DNA of 64,000 nucleotides. It comes from Pseudomonadota bacterium (lineage in GTDB: Bacteria > Pseudomonadota > Gammaproteobacteria > Burkholderiales > Burkholderiaceae_C). Both the position numbers and the translations under genes were made by a program. Location: positions 124,001-188,000 of the forward strand of contig JAIUPQ010000006.1 of NCBI GenBank assembly GCA_020161145.1. The letters are read 5' to 3'. The notes below the pieces were generated by a model, which saw only the letters and a list, made by a program, of their open reading frames with translations, did no database searches and was not told the origin of the DNA. Below are positions 38,540-47,842 of the stretch, in pieces; the stretch's first letter is position 1; every line of letters begins with the position of its first letter.

Positions 38540-41500
38540 GCGCACCCCGGCAATCTCGATGCCCTTGAACTGGCCGGCCACCGCCTGGGCGGGGGCCGGG
38601 TAGCGTGCGGCATCAAAGCGGTGCAGCAACTCGGCCTCGCGCGCCCGGGCCAGCGCCACGTTGGCCAGCTTGACGTGGCCAAAACCGCGCATGGTCAGCG
38701 GCACGCTGGCGATTTGCGTGGCCAGCGGCAGCTTGTCTGCCGAGAGGCCCGCCACCAGTTCATCCACCCGCGCCTCGAACTGGGCGATCAGCTCACGCTC
38801 CATGCGGCGCTCCTCGGTCTTGCCAAAGAAGTCCAGCGCACCGCCGCGCAAGCCCTTGCAGCGCGCCAGCAGCTTGAGCGCGGGCATCATCCACGCGCCC
38901 AGCGTCACCTTTTGCGGGGGCTGGCCGGCGCGCGGCTTGGCGATGAAGGGGGGCGCCATGTGGAAACGGAGCCTGGGCGTGCCGTCGAACTGGTCGGCCA
39001 GCTTGGCGGCAAAGCTGCCGTCGGTGTAGAGCCGGGCCACCTCGTATTCGTCCTTGTAGCTCATCAGCTTGGCCAGGCTCTGCGCCACGGCGCGGGTCAG
39101 GCTGCCGTCGCCACCCAGCGCCGACTCGCGGGCGCGCACGGCCTGCACGCGCTGCGCATAGCGCTGGCCCCAGGCGGCGTTCTGCCAGGCCGTCAGGTGG
39201 GCCGTCTGGCGCGCGATCAAGGCGTCCAGCGGCTCCTGGGCAAGGTCTTCTTCCAGCGGGCCGTCGGTGAGGCGGCGCAGCGCGGCCGGGTCGGCGGCGG
39301 CCAGCCGGCCCAGCGCAAAGGCCTGGAGGTTGGCGCCCACGGCCACGCCGTTGAGCTCGATGGCGCGGTGCAGCGCGGGCAGCGACAGCGGCACCACCCC
39401 GCGCTGCCAGGCAAAGCCCAGCGCCACGATGTTGGCGGTGACGGTGTCGCCCAGAAAGGTTTCAGCCAGCGTCTGGGCGTCGAAGGTCTCGAGCCGCTCG
39501 GGGCCGGCGGCGAAACGCAGCTTGTCCAGCAGCGCCTCTTTGTGCAGCGAGGCATCGGGGTTGCGCACGCTGTCGGCCACCGGAATTTCGTGCACGTTGG
39601 CCAGGATGCGCGTGCGGCCATGGCGCACCGTGCCCAGCGCATCGGGTGACGCGGCCACCACCAGATCGCAGGCCAGGATGGCGTCGGCCTGCTGCACGTC
39701 GATGCGCACCTGGTTCAGCCGCTCGGGCCGGTCGGCCAGGCGCACGAAGGACAGCACGGTGCCGCCTTTTTGCGCAAAGCCCATGAAGTCGAGCACGCTG
39801 GCGGACTTGCCCTCCAGGTGGGCGGCCATGGCGGTGACGGCGCCCACGGTGACCACGCCGGTGCCGCCCACGCCGGTGACCAGCAGGTCGTAAGGCCCCG
39901 TCCACGCATGGGGCGCCGGGTGGGGCAGCGCGGTGACGGCCTGGCCAAACGCCACCGCACCGGGTGAGCCCTTGGCCAGCGCGCCCGACTTGCGCCGCAG
40001 CTTGACGCCGGTGACGCTGACGAAGCTCGGGCAAAAACCCTTGGCGCAGGAGTAGTCCTTGTTGCAGGCGGTCTGGTCGATCTTGCGCTTGCGCCCCTGC
40101 GCCGTCTCCACCGGCAGCACGGCCACGCAGTTGCTCTGCACCTGGCAGTCGCCACAGCCTTCGCAGACGGCGTCGTTGATGAAGAGGCGGCGCTCGGGGT
40201 CGGCCAGTTCGCCCTTCTTGCGGCGGCGGCGCTTTTCGGCGGCGCAGGTCTGCTCGTAGATCAGCACGGTCACGCCCTTGACCTCGCGCAGCTCGCGCTG
40301 CACGCGGTCGAGTTCGTCGCGATCGGCGAACTCGGTGCCAGCCGGGAACTTGGCCTTGATGGCGGCGTATTTGTCGATGGCGTCGCTGACCACCACCACG
40401 CGCTTGACGCCCTCGCTCTCCACCTGGCGCGCGATGGCGTCCACGGAGATGATGCCGTCCACCGGCTGGCCGCCGGTCATGGCCACGGCGTCGTTGAACA
40501 GGATCTTGTAGGTGAGCGTGGCGCCCGCCGCCACGGCCTGGCGGATGGCCAGGTAGCCCGAGTGGTAGTAGGTGCCATCGCCCAGGTTCTGGAACACGTG
40601 CGGCGTCTTGGTGAAGCGCGCATGCGACACCCAGTCCACACCCTCGCCGCCCATCTGGATCAGGCCGGCGGTGTCGCGGTCCATCCAGTTGACCATGAAG
40701 TGGCAGCCGATGCCCGCGCGGGCCGTGCTGCCCTCGGGCACTTTGGTGGAGGTGTTGTGCGGGCAGCCGGCACAAAAATAGGGGATGCGCTTGACCGCGT
40801 CGGCCACGTTGGACAGCAGCTCGGGCGGCGTGAAGTCGCGCACGTGGGCAAAGTGGCCGGCCAGCAAGGGGTTGCCAGGGAAATGCCGCTCCAGCCAGTT
40901 GGCGGTGATCTCGATCAGCCGAGAGGGCCGCAACTCGCCCAGCGCCGAGATCAGCGGCTGGCCCAGCGCATCGTGCTTGCCGATGATGGCCGGCCGCACC
41001 GCGTCGTTGTAGAGCAGCTCGCGCAGTTGCTGCTCGACGATGCCGCCCTTCTCTTCAATGACCAGCACCTCTTTGAGGCCGGCCGTGAACGCCCGCATCC
41101 GCCCCTGCTCGATGGGCCAGGCCAGGCCCACCTTGTAAAGCCGCACGCCGATCTGGGCCAGCGTCGCGGGCTCGATGGCCAGGCGCCGCAGCACCTCCAT
41201 CAGGTCGTGATGCGCCTTGCCGCTGGTGACGATGCCCACGCTGGCCTCGGGCGCCTCGATGACCATGCGGTCCACGCTGTTGATGCGAGCAAACGCGGCC
41301 ACGGCTTCAAGTTTGTCGGCCAGGCGCGACTCGATGCGCAGCGAGGGGAAATCGGGCCAGCGGTAGTGCAGCCCATCGGCCGGTGCGCGGTGGCCCGTGG
41401 CTGCGCGCACGGCGTCGGCATCGGCCCAGGCGGCCACGCGGCGGTTGACTTCATCGAGATCCACCGTGCTGCCCGACTCCACCACCTCGGACAGCGCCGC

Positions 41501-42112
41501 CATGCCCACCCACATGCCGCTGTAGCGCGAGAGTTCGTAGCCGTAGAGCCCGAACTCCAGGTACTCGGCCACGTTGGCCGGCTGCAGCACCGGCACGCTC
41601 CAGGCGATGAAGGCGTGGTCGCTCTGGTGTGGCATCGACGAGGACACGCAGCCGTGGTCGTCCCCCGCCACCACCAGCACGCCGCCATGCGGCGACGAGC
41701 CATAGGCATTGCCGTGCTTGAGCGCATCGGCTGCGCGGTCCACCCCCGGGCCCTTGCCGTACCACATGGCGAACACGCCCTCCACGGTGCGCTCGGGGTC
41801 GCTCTCCACGCGCTGCGTGCCCAGCACCTGGGTGGCGGCCAATTCCTCGTTGATGGCCGGCACGAAGGTGATGCCCACGTCCTTGAACTTGGCGCCCGCC
41901 TTCCAGATGGCCTGATCGACCATCCCCAGGGGCGAGCCCCGGTAGCCGCTGACGAAGCCCTCGGTATGCAGGCCACGCGCGGCATCGCGCTGGCGCTGCA
42001 TCAACAGCAGCCGCACCAGCGACTGCGTGCCGGTCAGAAAAATGGCGCCCTGTTCAGCCCAGAGGCTGTCTGCGAGCGCGTAAGCGGGTCGTTGGATGGC
42101 GGGGGTAGTCAT
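38537..42112 (-). CDS. Indolepyruvate ferredoxin oxidoreductase, fused alpha-beta form
   Basis: This 1191-residue fused enzyme oxidatively decarboxylates indolepyruvate and other aryl-pyruvates to aryl-acetyl-CoA, passing electrons to ferredoxin. The thiamine-diphosphate part holds FCAGCPHNTSTKVPEG and IGCHFMVNWMDRDTAGL. A four-Cys iron-sulfur region CEGCGDCQVQSNC follows, and the C-terminal gamma-type domain begins LVTGVGGTGVVTVGAV. It suits transamination products of aromatic amino acids, in line with the homogentisate genes at 53-58 kb. It stands alone on the minus strand, with no ferredoxin gene beside it. Confidence 0.92.
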   Translation of the reverse strand: MTTPAIQRPAYALADSLWAEQGAIFLTGTQSLVRLLLMQRQRDAARGLHTEGFVSGYRGSPLGMVDQAIWKAGAKFKDVGITFVPAINEELAATQVLGTQRVESDPERTVEGVFAMWYGKGPGVDRAADALKHGNAYGSSPHGGVLVVAGDDHGCVSSSMPHQSDHAFIAWSVPVLQPANVAEYLEFGLYGYELSRYSGMWVGMAALSEVVESGSTVDLDEVNRRVAAWADADAVRAATGHRAPADGLHYRWPDFPSLRIESRLADKLEAVAAFARINSVDRMVIEAPEASVGIVTSGKAHHDLMEVLRRLAIEPATLAQIGVRLYKVGLAWPIEQGRMRAFTAGLKEVLVIEEKGGIVEQQLRELLYNDAVRPAIIGKHDALGQPLISALGELRPSRLIEITANWLERHFPGNPLLAGHFAHVRDFTPPELLSNVADAVKRIPYFCAGCPHNTSTKVPEGSTARAGIGCHFMVNWMDRDTAGLIQMGGEGVDWVSHARFTKTPHVFQNLGDGTYYHSGYLAIRQAVAAGATLTYKILFNDAVAMTGGQPVDGIISVDAIARQVESEGVKRVVVVSDAIDKYAAIKAKFPAGTEFADRDELDRVQRELREVKGVTVLIYEQTCAAEKRRRRKKGELADPERRLFINDAVCEGCGDCQVQSNCVAVLPVETAQGRKRKIDQTACNKDYSCAKGFCPSFVSVTGVKLRRKSGALAKGSPGAVAFGQAVTALPHPAPHAWTGPYDLLVTGVGGTGVVTVGAVTAMAAHLEGKSASVLDFMGFAQKGGTVLSFVRLADRPERLNQVRIDVQQADAILACDLVVAASPDALGTVRHGRTRILANVHEIPVADSVRNPDASLHKEALLDKLRFAAGPERLETFDAQTLAETFLGDTVTANIVALGFAWQRGVVPLSLPALHRAIELNGVAVGANLQAFALGRLAAADPAALRRLTDGPLEEDLAQEPLDALIARQTAHLTAWQNAAWGQRYAQRVQAVRARESALGGDGSLTRAVAQSLAKLMSYKDEYEVARLYTDGSFAAKLADQFDGTPRLRFHMAPPFIAKPRAGQPPQKVTLGAWMMPALKLLARCKGLRGGALDFFGKTEERRMERELIAQFEARVDELVAGLSADKLPLATQIASVPLTMRGFGHVKLANVALARAREAELLHRFDAARYPAPAQAVAGQFKGIEIAGVR

Positions 42113-42423
42113 GGGGTGGATTGTCGGTGCGCGCGCGGCCTGCCTTTGGCCGGGTGGATTCGGGATTACGCGGGGGCGTGGGCTTGCTGGCGACGGCTAG
42201 TGGCCGGCGCACCGGCCCGCAGTGGCGGCGGCGTGGTGCAACGGGTTGCGCACCCTCCAGCAGCATGTGGATGCTCAAAGGCCAGGGTTCGATCAGAATG
42301 GCCAGCCCACATCGCCATCAACCGTAACCAACCCATGGTGACGACATCTTCAACTTTGATGGCAAACCGCCTTTGCGCACGCTGCGCAAATCGGGCTTTG
42401 GGCCAGCGTTGTCAGGCAGCACA
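42113..42423. other. Gene-free boundary before the small-gene island
   Basis: These 311 bases contain the start region of the minus-strand oxidoreductase and the upstream region of the GNAT gene. Composition falls from GC-rich to more AT-rich near 42260-42360. I see no gene, tRNA or clear attachment site in it. Confidence 0.5.
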
Positions 42424-43002
42424 GTGACGCGCCCTGCCATCCTTCGCGACGTCGCAACCGAGTTGCGAACCCATCGCCTTCTACTTCGTTGCCCCGTCCC
42501 AGGCGATGGTGCGTCTGTTCACGAGGCCGTAGCCGAAACGCTCGCAGCATTGCGCGAATGGCCTGCGTCTCTCCCATGGGCCGTGTTCGAGCCATCGGTC
42601 GCGTCATCGGAAACCTATTGCCGCGAGAGTGCGGCAGCCTTCATCAAGCGAACCGCATTGGTGTACTTGGCGTTCGACGAATCAGGCTCATTTGTCGCCG
42701 TTACAAGCCTTCATCGGATCGATTGGGCGGTACCAAGGTTTGAAGTTGGCTTCTGGTGCCGTGCCAGCCGACAACGACAAGGCTTCGCCGCAGAGGCCGT
42801 CGCGGAATTGGTTCGTTACGCCTTTGAAGGACTGGGAGCCAACCGGGTCGACGCACTGGCCGATGAAAAGAACGTTGGCAGCCGGGCCGTCTGCGAGGCT
42901 GTAGGCCTGCGTCTCGAAGGCATCATGCGCAACGAGCGAATCACACCGTCAGGCGTGTTGCGAGACACATGTGTCTACGCGGCAGTCGGCGGTCAGGCTT
43001 AA
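42424..43002 (+). CDS. GNAT-family N-acetyltransferase (RimJ/RimL-like)
   Basis: This 192-residue protein starts RPAILRDVATELRTHRLLLRCPVPGDG. The acetyl-CoA site is seen in RQRQGFAAEAVAELVRYAFEGLGANRVDALADEKNVGSRAVCEAVGLRLEGIMRNE, as in the ribosomal-protein acetyltransferase-like branch. The target is unknown. GTG 42424 is the best in-frame start; no strong ribosome-binding site is seen. Codon use is less GC-biased than in flanking blocks. A VOC gene follows 14 bases later. Confidence 0.83.
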   Translation: MTRPAILRDVATELRTHRLLLRCPVPGDGASVHEAVAETLAALREWPASLPWAVFEPSVASSETYCRESAAAFIKRTALVYLAFDESGSFVAVTSLHRIDWAVPRFEVGFWCRASRQRQGFAAEAVAELVRYAFEGLGANRVDALADEKNVGSRAVCEAVGLRLEGIMRNERITPSGVLRDTCVYAAVGGQA

Positions 43003-43016
43003 CGAAAGGTCGCCCG

Positions 43017-43388
43017 ATGAATCTCAACACCGCCCGCATATTCGTGCGAGACATCGCCCAGGCAAAGCGCTTTTACACACAGACTCTGGGTCTCAAGCCA
43101 ATAGCGTCTAGCGCCGAGCACGGCTATTGCGTCTTCACCACAGGCGGCGTTCAATTGGTGGTCGAGGCGGTGTCCGCCGATGCACCGCAGGAAGAGCAAG
43201 AACTTGTCGGCAGGTTCACAGGCCTGTCTTTCACCGTGGCCGACATTCAGCAGACCTATCGTTCGCTCTCTGCGGCCGGCGTAGCGTTCACGGGCGCTCC
43301 CGAGAGGCAAGCGTGGGGCGGCATACTGGCAACGCTGCGAGACCCCGCAGGCAATGAGCTGCAGGTCGTGCAGCCCGCGGCGACCTAG
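43017..43388 (+). CDS. VOC-family (glyoxalase/bleomycin-resistance fold) protein
   Basis: This 123-residue protein contains one full VOC fold: ARIFVRDIAQAKRFYTQTLGLKPI, then GLSFTVADIQQTYRSLSAAGVAFTGAP and a C-terminal LRDPAGNELQVVQ. It is preceded by GAAAGG. It is soluble with unknown substrate. It follows the GNAT gene closely and belongs to the same run of short accessory genes. Confidence 0.85.
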   Translation: MNLNTARIFVRDIAQAKRFYTQTLGLKPIASSAEHGYCVFTTGGVQLVVEAVSADAPQEEQELVGRFTGLSFTVADIQQTYRSLSAAGVAFTGAPERQAWGGILATLRDPAGNELQVVQPAAT

Positions 43389-43417
43389 CTCAAGCGTCAC
43401 TGGGCTACAGTGCCTAC

Positions 43418-43657
43418 ATGGCACCGACCATCGTTCGAGACGGACAATTCCGCTTGTTCTTCTTCTCCCGTGAAGAGCCCAGGATTCACGTCCATGTCGC
43501 TCATCCGGACGGTGAAGCCAAGTTCTGGCTGACGCCAGACATACACGTGGCTGCAAACATGGGGTTGTCGTCCAGCCAGATTCGCCAAGCACATGCCGTC
43601 GTTGGCGTGCACCTGAAGGAGATTGAGGATGCCTGGATCCGCCACTTTGGCAGTTGA
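43418..43657 (+). CDS. DUF4160 protein
   Basis: This 79-residue protein has the DUF4160 pattern: MAPTIVRDGQFRLFFFSREEPRIHVHV, then GEAKFWLTPDIHVAANMGLSSSQIRQAHAVVGVHLKEIEDAWIRHFG. The family is often paired with DUF2442, which is what follows here with a 29-base overlap. The pair has the size and layout of a toxin-antitoxin module, but activity is unproven. Confidence 0.85.
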   Translation: MAPTIVRDGQFRLFFFSREEPRIHVHVAHPDGEAKFWLTPDIHVAANMGLSSSQIRQAHAVVGVHLKEIEDAWIRHFGS

Positions 43658-43886
43658 GGTCACCCACATCTCTGCCCACGGCTTATGGTTGCTGCTGGGT
43701 GATGAGGAATTGGCCCTGCCCTATACTGACTTCCCCTGGTTCAAAAAAGCCACCGTCGAGCAGATTCTGACTGTCGAGCGACCTTCGGAAAATCACCTGT
43801 ACTGGCCCGATCTCGACATTGACCTCAGCGTCGAGTCTTTGCGCCGGCCTGAGGCATTTCCGTTTGTCTCGAAAATCGATGCCTGA
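43629..43886 (+). CDS. DUF2442 protein
   Basis: This 85-residue protein matches DUF2442: VEVTHISAHGLWLLLGDEELALPYTDFPWFKKATVEQILTVERPSENHLYWPDLDIDLSVESLRRPE. ATG 43629 lies within the last codons of the DUF4160 gene, so the two are translated together. The function is unknown. Partnering with DUF4160 suggests a toxin-antitoxin-like or regulatory pair. Confidence 0.87.
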   Translation: MPGSATLAVEVTHISAHGLWLLLGDEELALPYTDFPWFKKATVEQILTVERPSENHLYWPDLDIDLSVESLRRPEAFPFVSKIDA

Positions 43887-44150
43887 CTGATGCTGCAAGC
43901 AGGGCACCCACGATCGTCGCAGTCTTTTTGATCTGCCCGCCACGCCTGAGCCGCTTCGCGCTGCGTGGCAAGGACAAGGTGAGCGCGCAGCGGCGTGCTG
44001 TTTGCTTGGCGCACCACATCGAGAAGTGGGCAAACTTCGCAGGCACACCATGAGACCCGCCAGCGTGGCGTTCAGGCCATCCGGGATGCAACATCTACGC
44101 ACATCGGGGAAATTGGGGTTTTTGCCCAGCGTCGTTAGAAGGCGAAGCCA

Positions 44151-44639
44151 GTGAACGCTCTCTTCCCAAACATGTTTTTACCCCAGGCGTTGGCCTACGA
44201 ATTCATAGGAACGTTCGCCCGCTGCGAGTACGCGCTGAAGTGCTCTGGCTTCGCCAAAGGCAGTTCAAGCTCCGTCGAGGCGGACTGGGACGCGTTTGCC
44301 ACGGCCATCGACTGGCACTTCAGACGGGTGAATATGCCGGAGTTCAGATCTGCAGTCGGCTTCCTCTTGCAGGATCCGCCCCGCAAACAGATCCTCCGCA
44401 ATGGGAAGGTTGACTGGAAGGCGTCGCCGCCCGACACGAGCCTTCCCAAGGCGCAGCAGACGCTGCTCATGGTCCGTCGCATCAGAAACAACCTCTTCCA
44501 TGGGGCAAAGATCTGGTCACCGGAGTATGGGAATCGCGAGCGTGACATCAAGCTCGTCAAAGCGGGCTTGGCCGTCCTCAAGCAATGCGTCCAACTGAAT
44601 CAGCAGGTACACATAGCCTATGAGGTCGGTACCTTCTAA
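44151..44639 (+). CDS. Hypothetical protein with HEPN-like RNNLFH motif
   Basis: I do not recognise this 162-residue, mostly helical protein as a named family. Its C-terminal helix holds RRIRNNLFHGAKIW, an R-N-x-x-x-H pattern seen in HEPN-domain ribonucleases and nucleotidyltransferase partners. The start is GTG 44151 with a GAAGG upstream. A 7-base GTTAGAA (44134-44140) before the gene is mirrored by TTCTAAC (44634-44640) at its stop. It has lower GC than the core genes, so horizontal origin is likely. No partner toxin or MNT antitoxin is adjacent. Confidence 0.6.
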   Translation: MNALFPNMFLPQALAYEFIGTFARCEYALKCSGFAKGSSSSVEADWDAFATAIDWHFRRVNMPEFRSAVGFLLQDPPRKQILRNGKVDWKASPPDTSLPKAQQTLLMVRRIRNNLFHGAKIWSPEYGNRERDIKLVKAGLAVLKQCVQLNQQVHIAYEVGTF

Positions 44640-44708
44640 CCGCCGTTGCACCAGACGCTCGCCGGCTGGTGCCATGGGTAACGGGTGCGGACTCCGACAA
44701 GGTCAATC

Positions 44709-45011
44709 ATGAATCCCCGCACCGTCCAACGCGATCGCGTCCACCTTCTGACCGACCTGCCCAACATCGGCAAGGTCAGCGCGAGCGACCTGCGGCTGAT
44801 TGGCATTGACACGCCGCACGCGCTGGTCGGGCTCTGCCCGTATGCGATGTACGACCAGTTGTGCGCGGTGACCGGCACCCACCACGATCCCTGCGTCATC
44901 GATGTGTTCATCTCCATCACCCGGTTCATGGCGGGGGAAGATCCGCAGCCCTGGTGGGCGTACACCGCGGAGCGCAAGGCAGCCAACCGCCGTCCGACAC
45001 CAGCCACCTGA
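44709..45011 (+). CDS. Cdd1/pathogenicity-locus helix-hairpin-helix protein
   Basis: This 100-residue protein has a helix-hairpin-helix stretch LLTDLPNIGKVSASDLRLIGIDTPHALVGLCPYAMYDQLCAVTGTHHDPCVIDVFISITRFM and ends PWWAYTAERKA. This fits the Cdd1-type family, sometimes annotated as mitomycin-resistance or pathogenicity-locus protein. A DNA-binding role is inferred from the helix-hairpin-helix only. It is the last gene of the small-gene run before xthA. Confidence 0.75.
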   Translation: MNPRTVQRDRVHLLTDLPNIGKVSASDLRLIGIDTPHALVGLCPYAMYDQLCAVTGTHHDPCVIDVFISITRFMAGEDPQPWWAYTAERKAANRRPTPAT

Positions 45012-45068
45012 TCGTGTTGCGACTGTAGGATGCCTCCCCCAGCGGCAAACTAACAGCATGGAACACGC

Positions 45069-45839
45069 ATGAAACTCGCCACCTGGAACGTCAACTCCCT
45101 GTCCGTGCGCCTGCCGCAGGTGCTGGACTGGCTGGCCGCCAACCCGGTGGACGTGCTGGCGCTGCAGGAGACCAAGCTCACCGATGACAAGTTTCCGCAG
45201 GCCGCGCTGGCCGAGGCGGGCTGGCAGGCGGTGTGGTTTGGCCAGCGCACCTACAACGGCGTGGCGCTGCTGACACGCGAGCCGGTGGACGCCGTGGTGC
45301 GCAACTTGCCCGGCCTGGCGGACGAGCAGGCGCGCGTGCTGACGGCCACCGTGGCGGGGGTGCGGGTGATCGGGGCCTATTTCCCCAACGGGCAGGCACC
45401 CGACAGCGACAAGTTCGTCTACAAGATGCGCTGGCTGGATGCGCTGCGTGCCCACGTGGCGGCCGAGCTGGCGGCCTACCCTGAGCTGGTGTTGATGGGC
45501 GACTTCAACATCGCACCCGAAGACCGTGACGTGTACGACCCCGTGGCCTGGGCCGGGCAGATTCACTGCACGCCCGAGGAGCGCGCGCAGTTTCAGGCGC
45601 TGCTGGACGCAGGGCTGGTGGACGCCTTCCGCCTCTTCGAGCAGCCACCCAAAAGCTGGTCGTGGTGGGACTACCGCAACCTGGCGTTCCGGCGCAACCA
45701 GGGGCTGCGCATCGACATCATTCTGGTCAGCGAGCCGCTGCGCGCGCGGGTGGCGGCCTGCACCATCGACAAGGCGCCACGCCGCAACGAGCGCCCCAGT
45801 GACCACACGCCGGTGGTCGTACAGATCAGCCCAGGTTGA
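45069..45839 (+). CDS. xthA: Exodeoxyribonuclease III
   Basis: This 256-residue enzyme is an AP endonuclease and 3'-exonuclease for base-excision repair. The start LATWNVNSLSVRLPQVLDWL, the metal ligand Glu in LQETKL, the DFNIAPEDRDVYDP catalytic stretch and the closing SDHTPVVVQI are all canonical. It is convergent with cheW and overlaps it by 14 bases at the 3' ends. Confidence 0.96.
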   Translation: MKLATWNVNSLSVRLPQVLDWLAANPVDVLALQETKLTDDKFPQAALAEAGWQAVWFGQRTYNGVALLTREPVDAVVRNLPGLADEQARVLTATVAGVRVIGAYFPNGQAPDSDKFVYKMRWLDALRAHVAAELAAYPELVLMGDFNIAPEDRDVYDPVAWAGQIHCTPEERAQFQALLDAGLVDAFRLFEQPPKSWSWWDYRNLAFRRNQGLRIDIILVSEPLRARVAACTIDKAPRRNERPSDHTPVVVQISPG

Positions 45840-46380
45840 AGTCGCCCTCAGTCATCAGCGCCTCGATGTCGGCCAGCACCAGGGTGCGATCGCCCTGGCT
45901 GGCGATGCCGGTGATGAAGCGCGCATCCACGCCGCCGCCCAGCGCGGGCGCGGGCTTGATGGCCTTGGCATCGAGCAGCACGACGTCGGCCACGGCGTCC
46001 ACCACGGCACCGGCCACGCGCCCGGCGATGGACAGCACGATGACCACGGTGAAGGCGTCGAAGTCGGCGCGCTCGCAGCCCAGCTTCAGGCGCAGGTCGA
46101 TGATGGGCACGATGACGCCGCGCAGGTTGACCACGCCTTTGACGTGGTGCGGTGTGTTGGCAATGCGGGTGGGCGCCTCGTAGGAGCGGATTTCCTGCAC
46201 CTTCAGGATGTCGATGCCATAGGCCTCGCCGCCCAGGCAGAAGGTCAGGTATTCACCCGGCGGCGCAAGCGCGGCACGCGTGGGCACGGCGGCGGCCAGG
46301 GGTGCCTGGGCCGCTGGAGCCGGGGCAGGCGCCGCAGACACGGGGGCCGCCACAGCGGCGGGAGCTTCGAGAACGTCCAT
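45826..46380 (-). CDS. CheW-like chemotaxis scaffold protein
   Basis: This 184-residue protein has an Ala/Pro-rich leader of about 40 residues. A CheW domain follows: EYLTFCLGGEAYGIDILKVQEIRSYEAPTRIANTPHHVKGVVNLRGVIVPIIDLRLKLG. CheW domains link chemoreceptors to the CheA kinase. No other chemotaxis gene is in the window, so this is an orphan copy. It follows ntrC on the same strand after 71 bases, and may be co-transcribed with it. Confidence 0.9.
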   Translation of the reverse strand: MDVLEAPAAVAAPVSAAPAPAPAAQAPLAAAVPTRAALAPPGEYLTFCLGGEAYGIDILKVQEIRSYEAPTRIANTPHHVKGVVNLRGVIVPIIDLRLKLGCERADFDAFTVVIVLSIAGRVAGAVVDAVADVVLLDAKAIKPAPALGGGVDARFITGIASQGDRTLVLADIEALMTEGDFNLG

Positions 46381-46451
46381 GGGGCAACCTCACAGGAACT
46401 GCTGTTGCCTCGGATATCGGCCGAATTGGCCGGGGCTTCAGTGCTTTTTCT

Positions 46452-47840
46452 TCACGGTTTGAGCTTGCGCGTCAAGGTGTTGCGACCGATGCCCAGTGCC
46501 TGCGCGGCCTCCACGCGGCGCCCGCCCGTGTGAGCCAGCGCGGCGGCCAGCAGTTCGGCCTCGGCCGCACCGATCAGCGTGTCCCAGACGCCCGCCTCGC
46601 CCGCGTCGAGCCGGGCCCGGGCCTCGGCCGCCAACGCGGCGCGCCAGCCCTCGCCTGCGGCGGCGAGCGCGGACGCGGTTGCCGGCGCCTGGCGCACCTC
46701 GTCCGGCAGGTCGGCGGCGGCCACCTGCTGGGTGGGCGACATCACGGTCAGCCAGCGGCACAGGTTCTCCAGCTGGCGCACGTTGCCAGGGAAGGCGTAG
46801 GCCGTCAGCACGGCCCGTGCCTCGGCACTCAGGTGGCGCACCGGCACGGCCAGCTCGCGCGCGCTGCGGGCCAGGAACACGTCGGCCAGCAAGGCGATGT
46901 CGCCGGGCCGCTCGCGCAGCGGCGGCAGCCGCAGCCGGATCACGTGCAGCCGGTGGAACAGGTCTTCGCGGAACTGGCCGCCCAGCACCAGTTGCTCCAG
47001 GTTCTGGTGGGTGGCGGCGACGATGCGCACGTCGGTGTGCACGGCGTTCTGGCCGCCGACGCGGTAGTACTGGTTTTCTGAAAGCACACGCAGCAGCCGG
47101 GTTTGCAGCTCCAGCGGCATGTCGCCGATCTCGTCCAGGAACAGCGTGCCGCCCTCGGCCTGCTCAAAACGCCCGCGCCGCGCGGCCTGGGCGCCGGTGA
47201 AGGCGCCGCGCTCGTGGCCGAACAGCTCGCTTTCCAGCAGGTCTTTGGGGATGGCGGCGGTGTTGATGGCCACGAACGGCCCGCGCGCGCGCGGGCTGTG
47301 GCGGTGCAGGGCGCGCGCCACCAGCTCTTTGCCGGTGCCCGATTCGCCGGTGATCAGCACCGTGACCTGGCTGTGTGACAGCCGGCCGATGGCGCGGAAC
47401 AGCTCCTGCATGGCCGGCGCCTGACCCAGCAGCTCCGGCAGGGCCGCCGCCGGTTCGGTGGCCGGTGCGCCCTGCCCGCGCTCGGCCAGCGCGCGGCGGA
47501 TCAGCGCCACGGCGGCGCCCACGTCAAAAGGTTTGGCCAGGTAGTCGAAGGCCCCGGCCTGGAAGGCACCCACGGCGCTGTCCAGGTCGGAGTAGGCGGT
47601 CATGATGATGACGGGCACCTGAGGCTGGGCCTCGCGCAGGGCGGCCAGCCAGTCCAGCCCCGACTCGCCCGGCATGCGGATGTCGCTGACGATGACGGCC
47701 GGCGCCTCGCCCGCCGTCAGCGCGGCGCGCGCGTCGGCCACGCGGGCAAAGCTGCGCACCGGCAGCGCCTCGCGCGCCAGGGCTTTTTCCAGCACGAAGC
47801 GGATCGACGCGTCGTCGTCCACCACCCAGATCGAATCCAT
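46452..47840 (-). CDS. ntrC: Nitrogen regulatory protein NtrC (GlnG)
   Basis: This 462-residue sigma-54 activator has a receiver domain with phospho-acceptor Asp 53 ([13 protein letters not shown]). The AAA+ domain shows [19 protein letters not shown] and [19 protein letters not shown], and a Fis-type helix-turn-helix ([22 protein letters not shown]) ends the protein. It is phosphorylated by NtrB under nitrogen limitation and turns on glnA and other genes. The ATG lies 2 bases after the ntrB stop. The glnA promoter in this window has a matching NtrC site and a sigma-54 box. Confidence 0.96.
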   Translation of the reverse strand: MDSIWVVDDDASIRFVLEKALAREALPVRSFARVADARAALTAGEAPAVIVSDIRMPGESGLDWLAALREAQPQVPVIIMTAYSDLDSAVGAFQAGAFDYLAKPFDVGAAVALIRRALAERGQGAPATEPAAALPELLGQAPAMQELFRAIGRLSHSQVTVLITGESGTGKELVARALHRHSPRARGPFVAINTAAIPKDLLESELFGHERGAFTGAQAARRGRFEQAEGGTLFLDEIGDMPLELQTRLLRVLSENQYYRVGGQNAVHTDVRIVAATHQNLEQLVLGGQFREDLFHRLHVIRLRLPPLRERPGDIALLADVFLARSARELAVPVRHLSAEARAVLTAYAFPGNVRQLENLCRWLTVMSPTQQVAAADLPDEVRQAPATASALAAAGEGWRAALAAEARARLDAGEAGVWDTLIGAAEAELLAAALAHTGGRRVEAAQALGIGRNTLTRKLKP

Positions 47841-47842
47841 CG

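Noticed and set aside
42990-43010. GCTTAAC at the GNAT stop codon as an attC R-site
   Set aside because: It matches RYYYAAC, but no GTTRRRY partner follows within a usable distance; the next gene starts 14 bases on.
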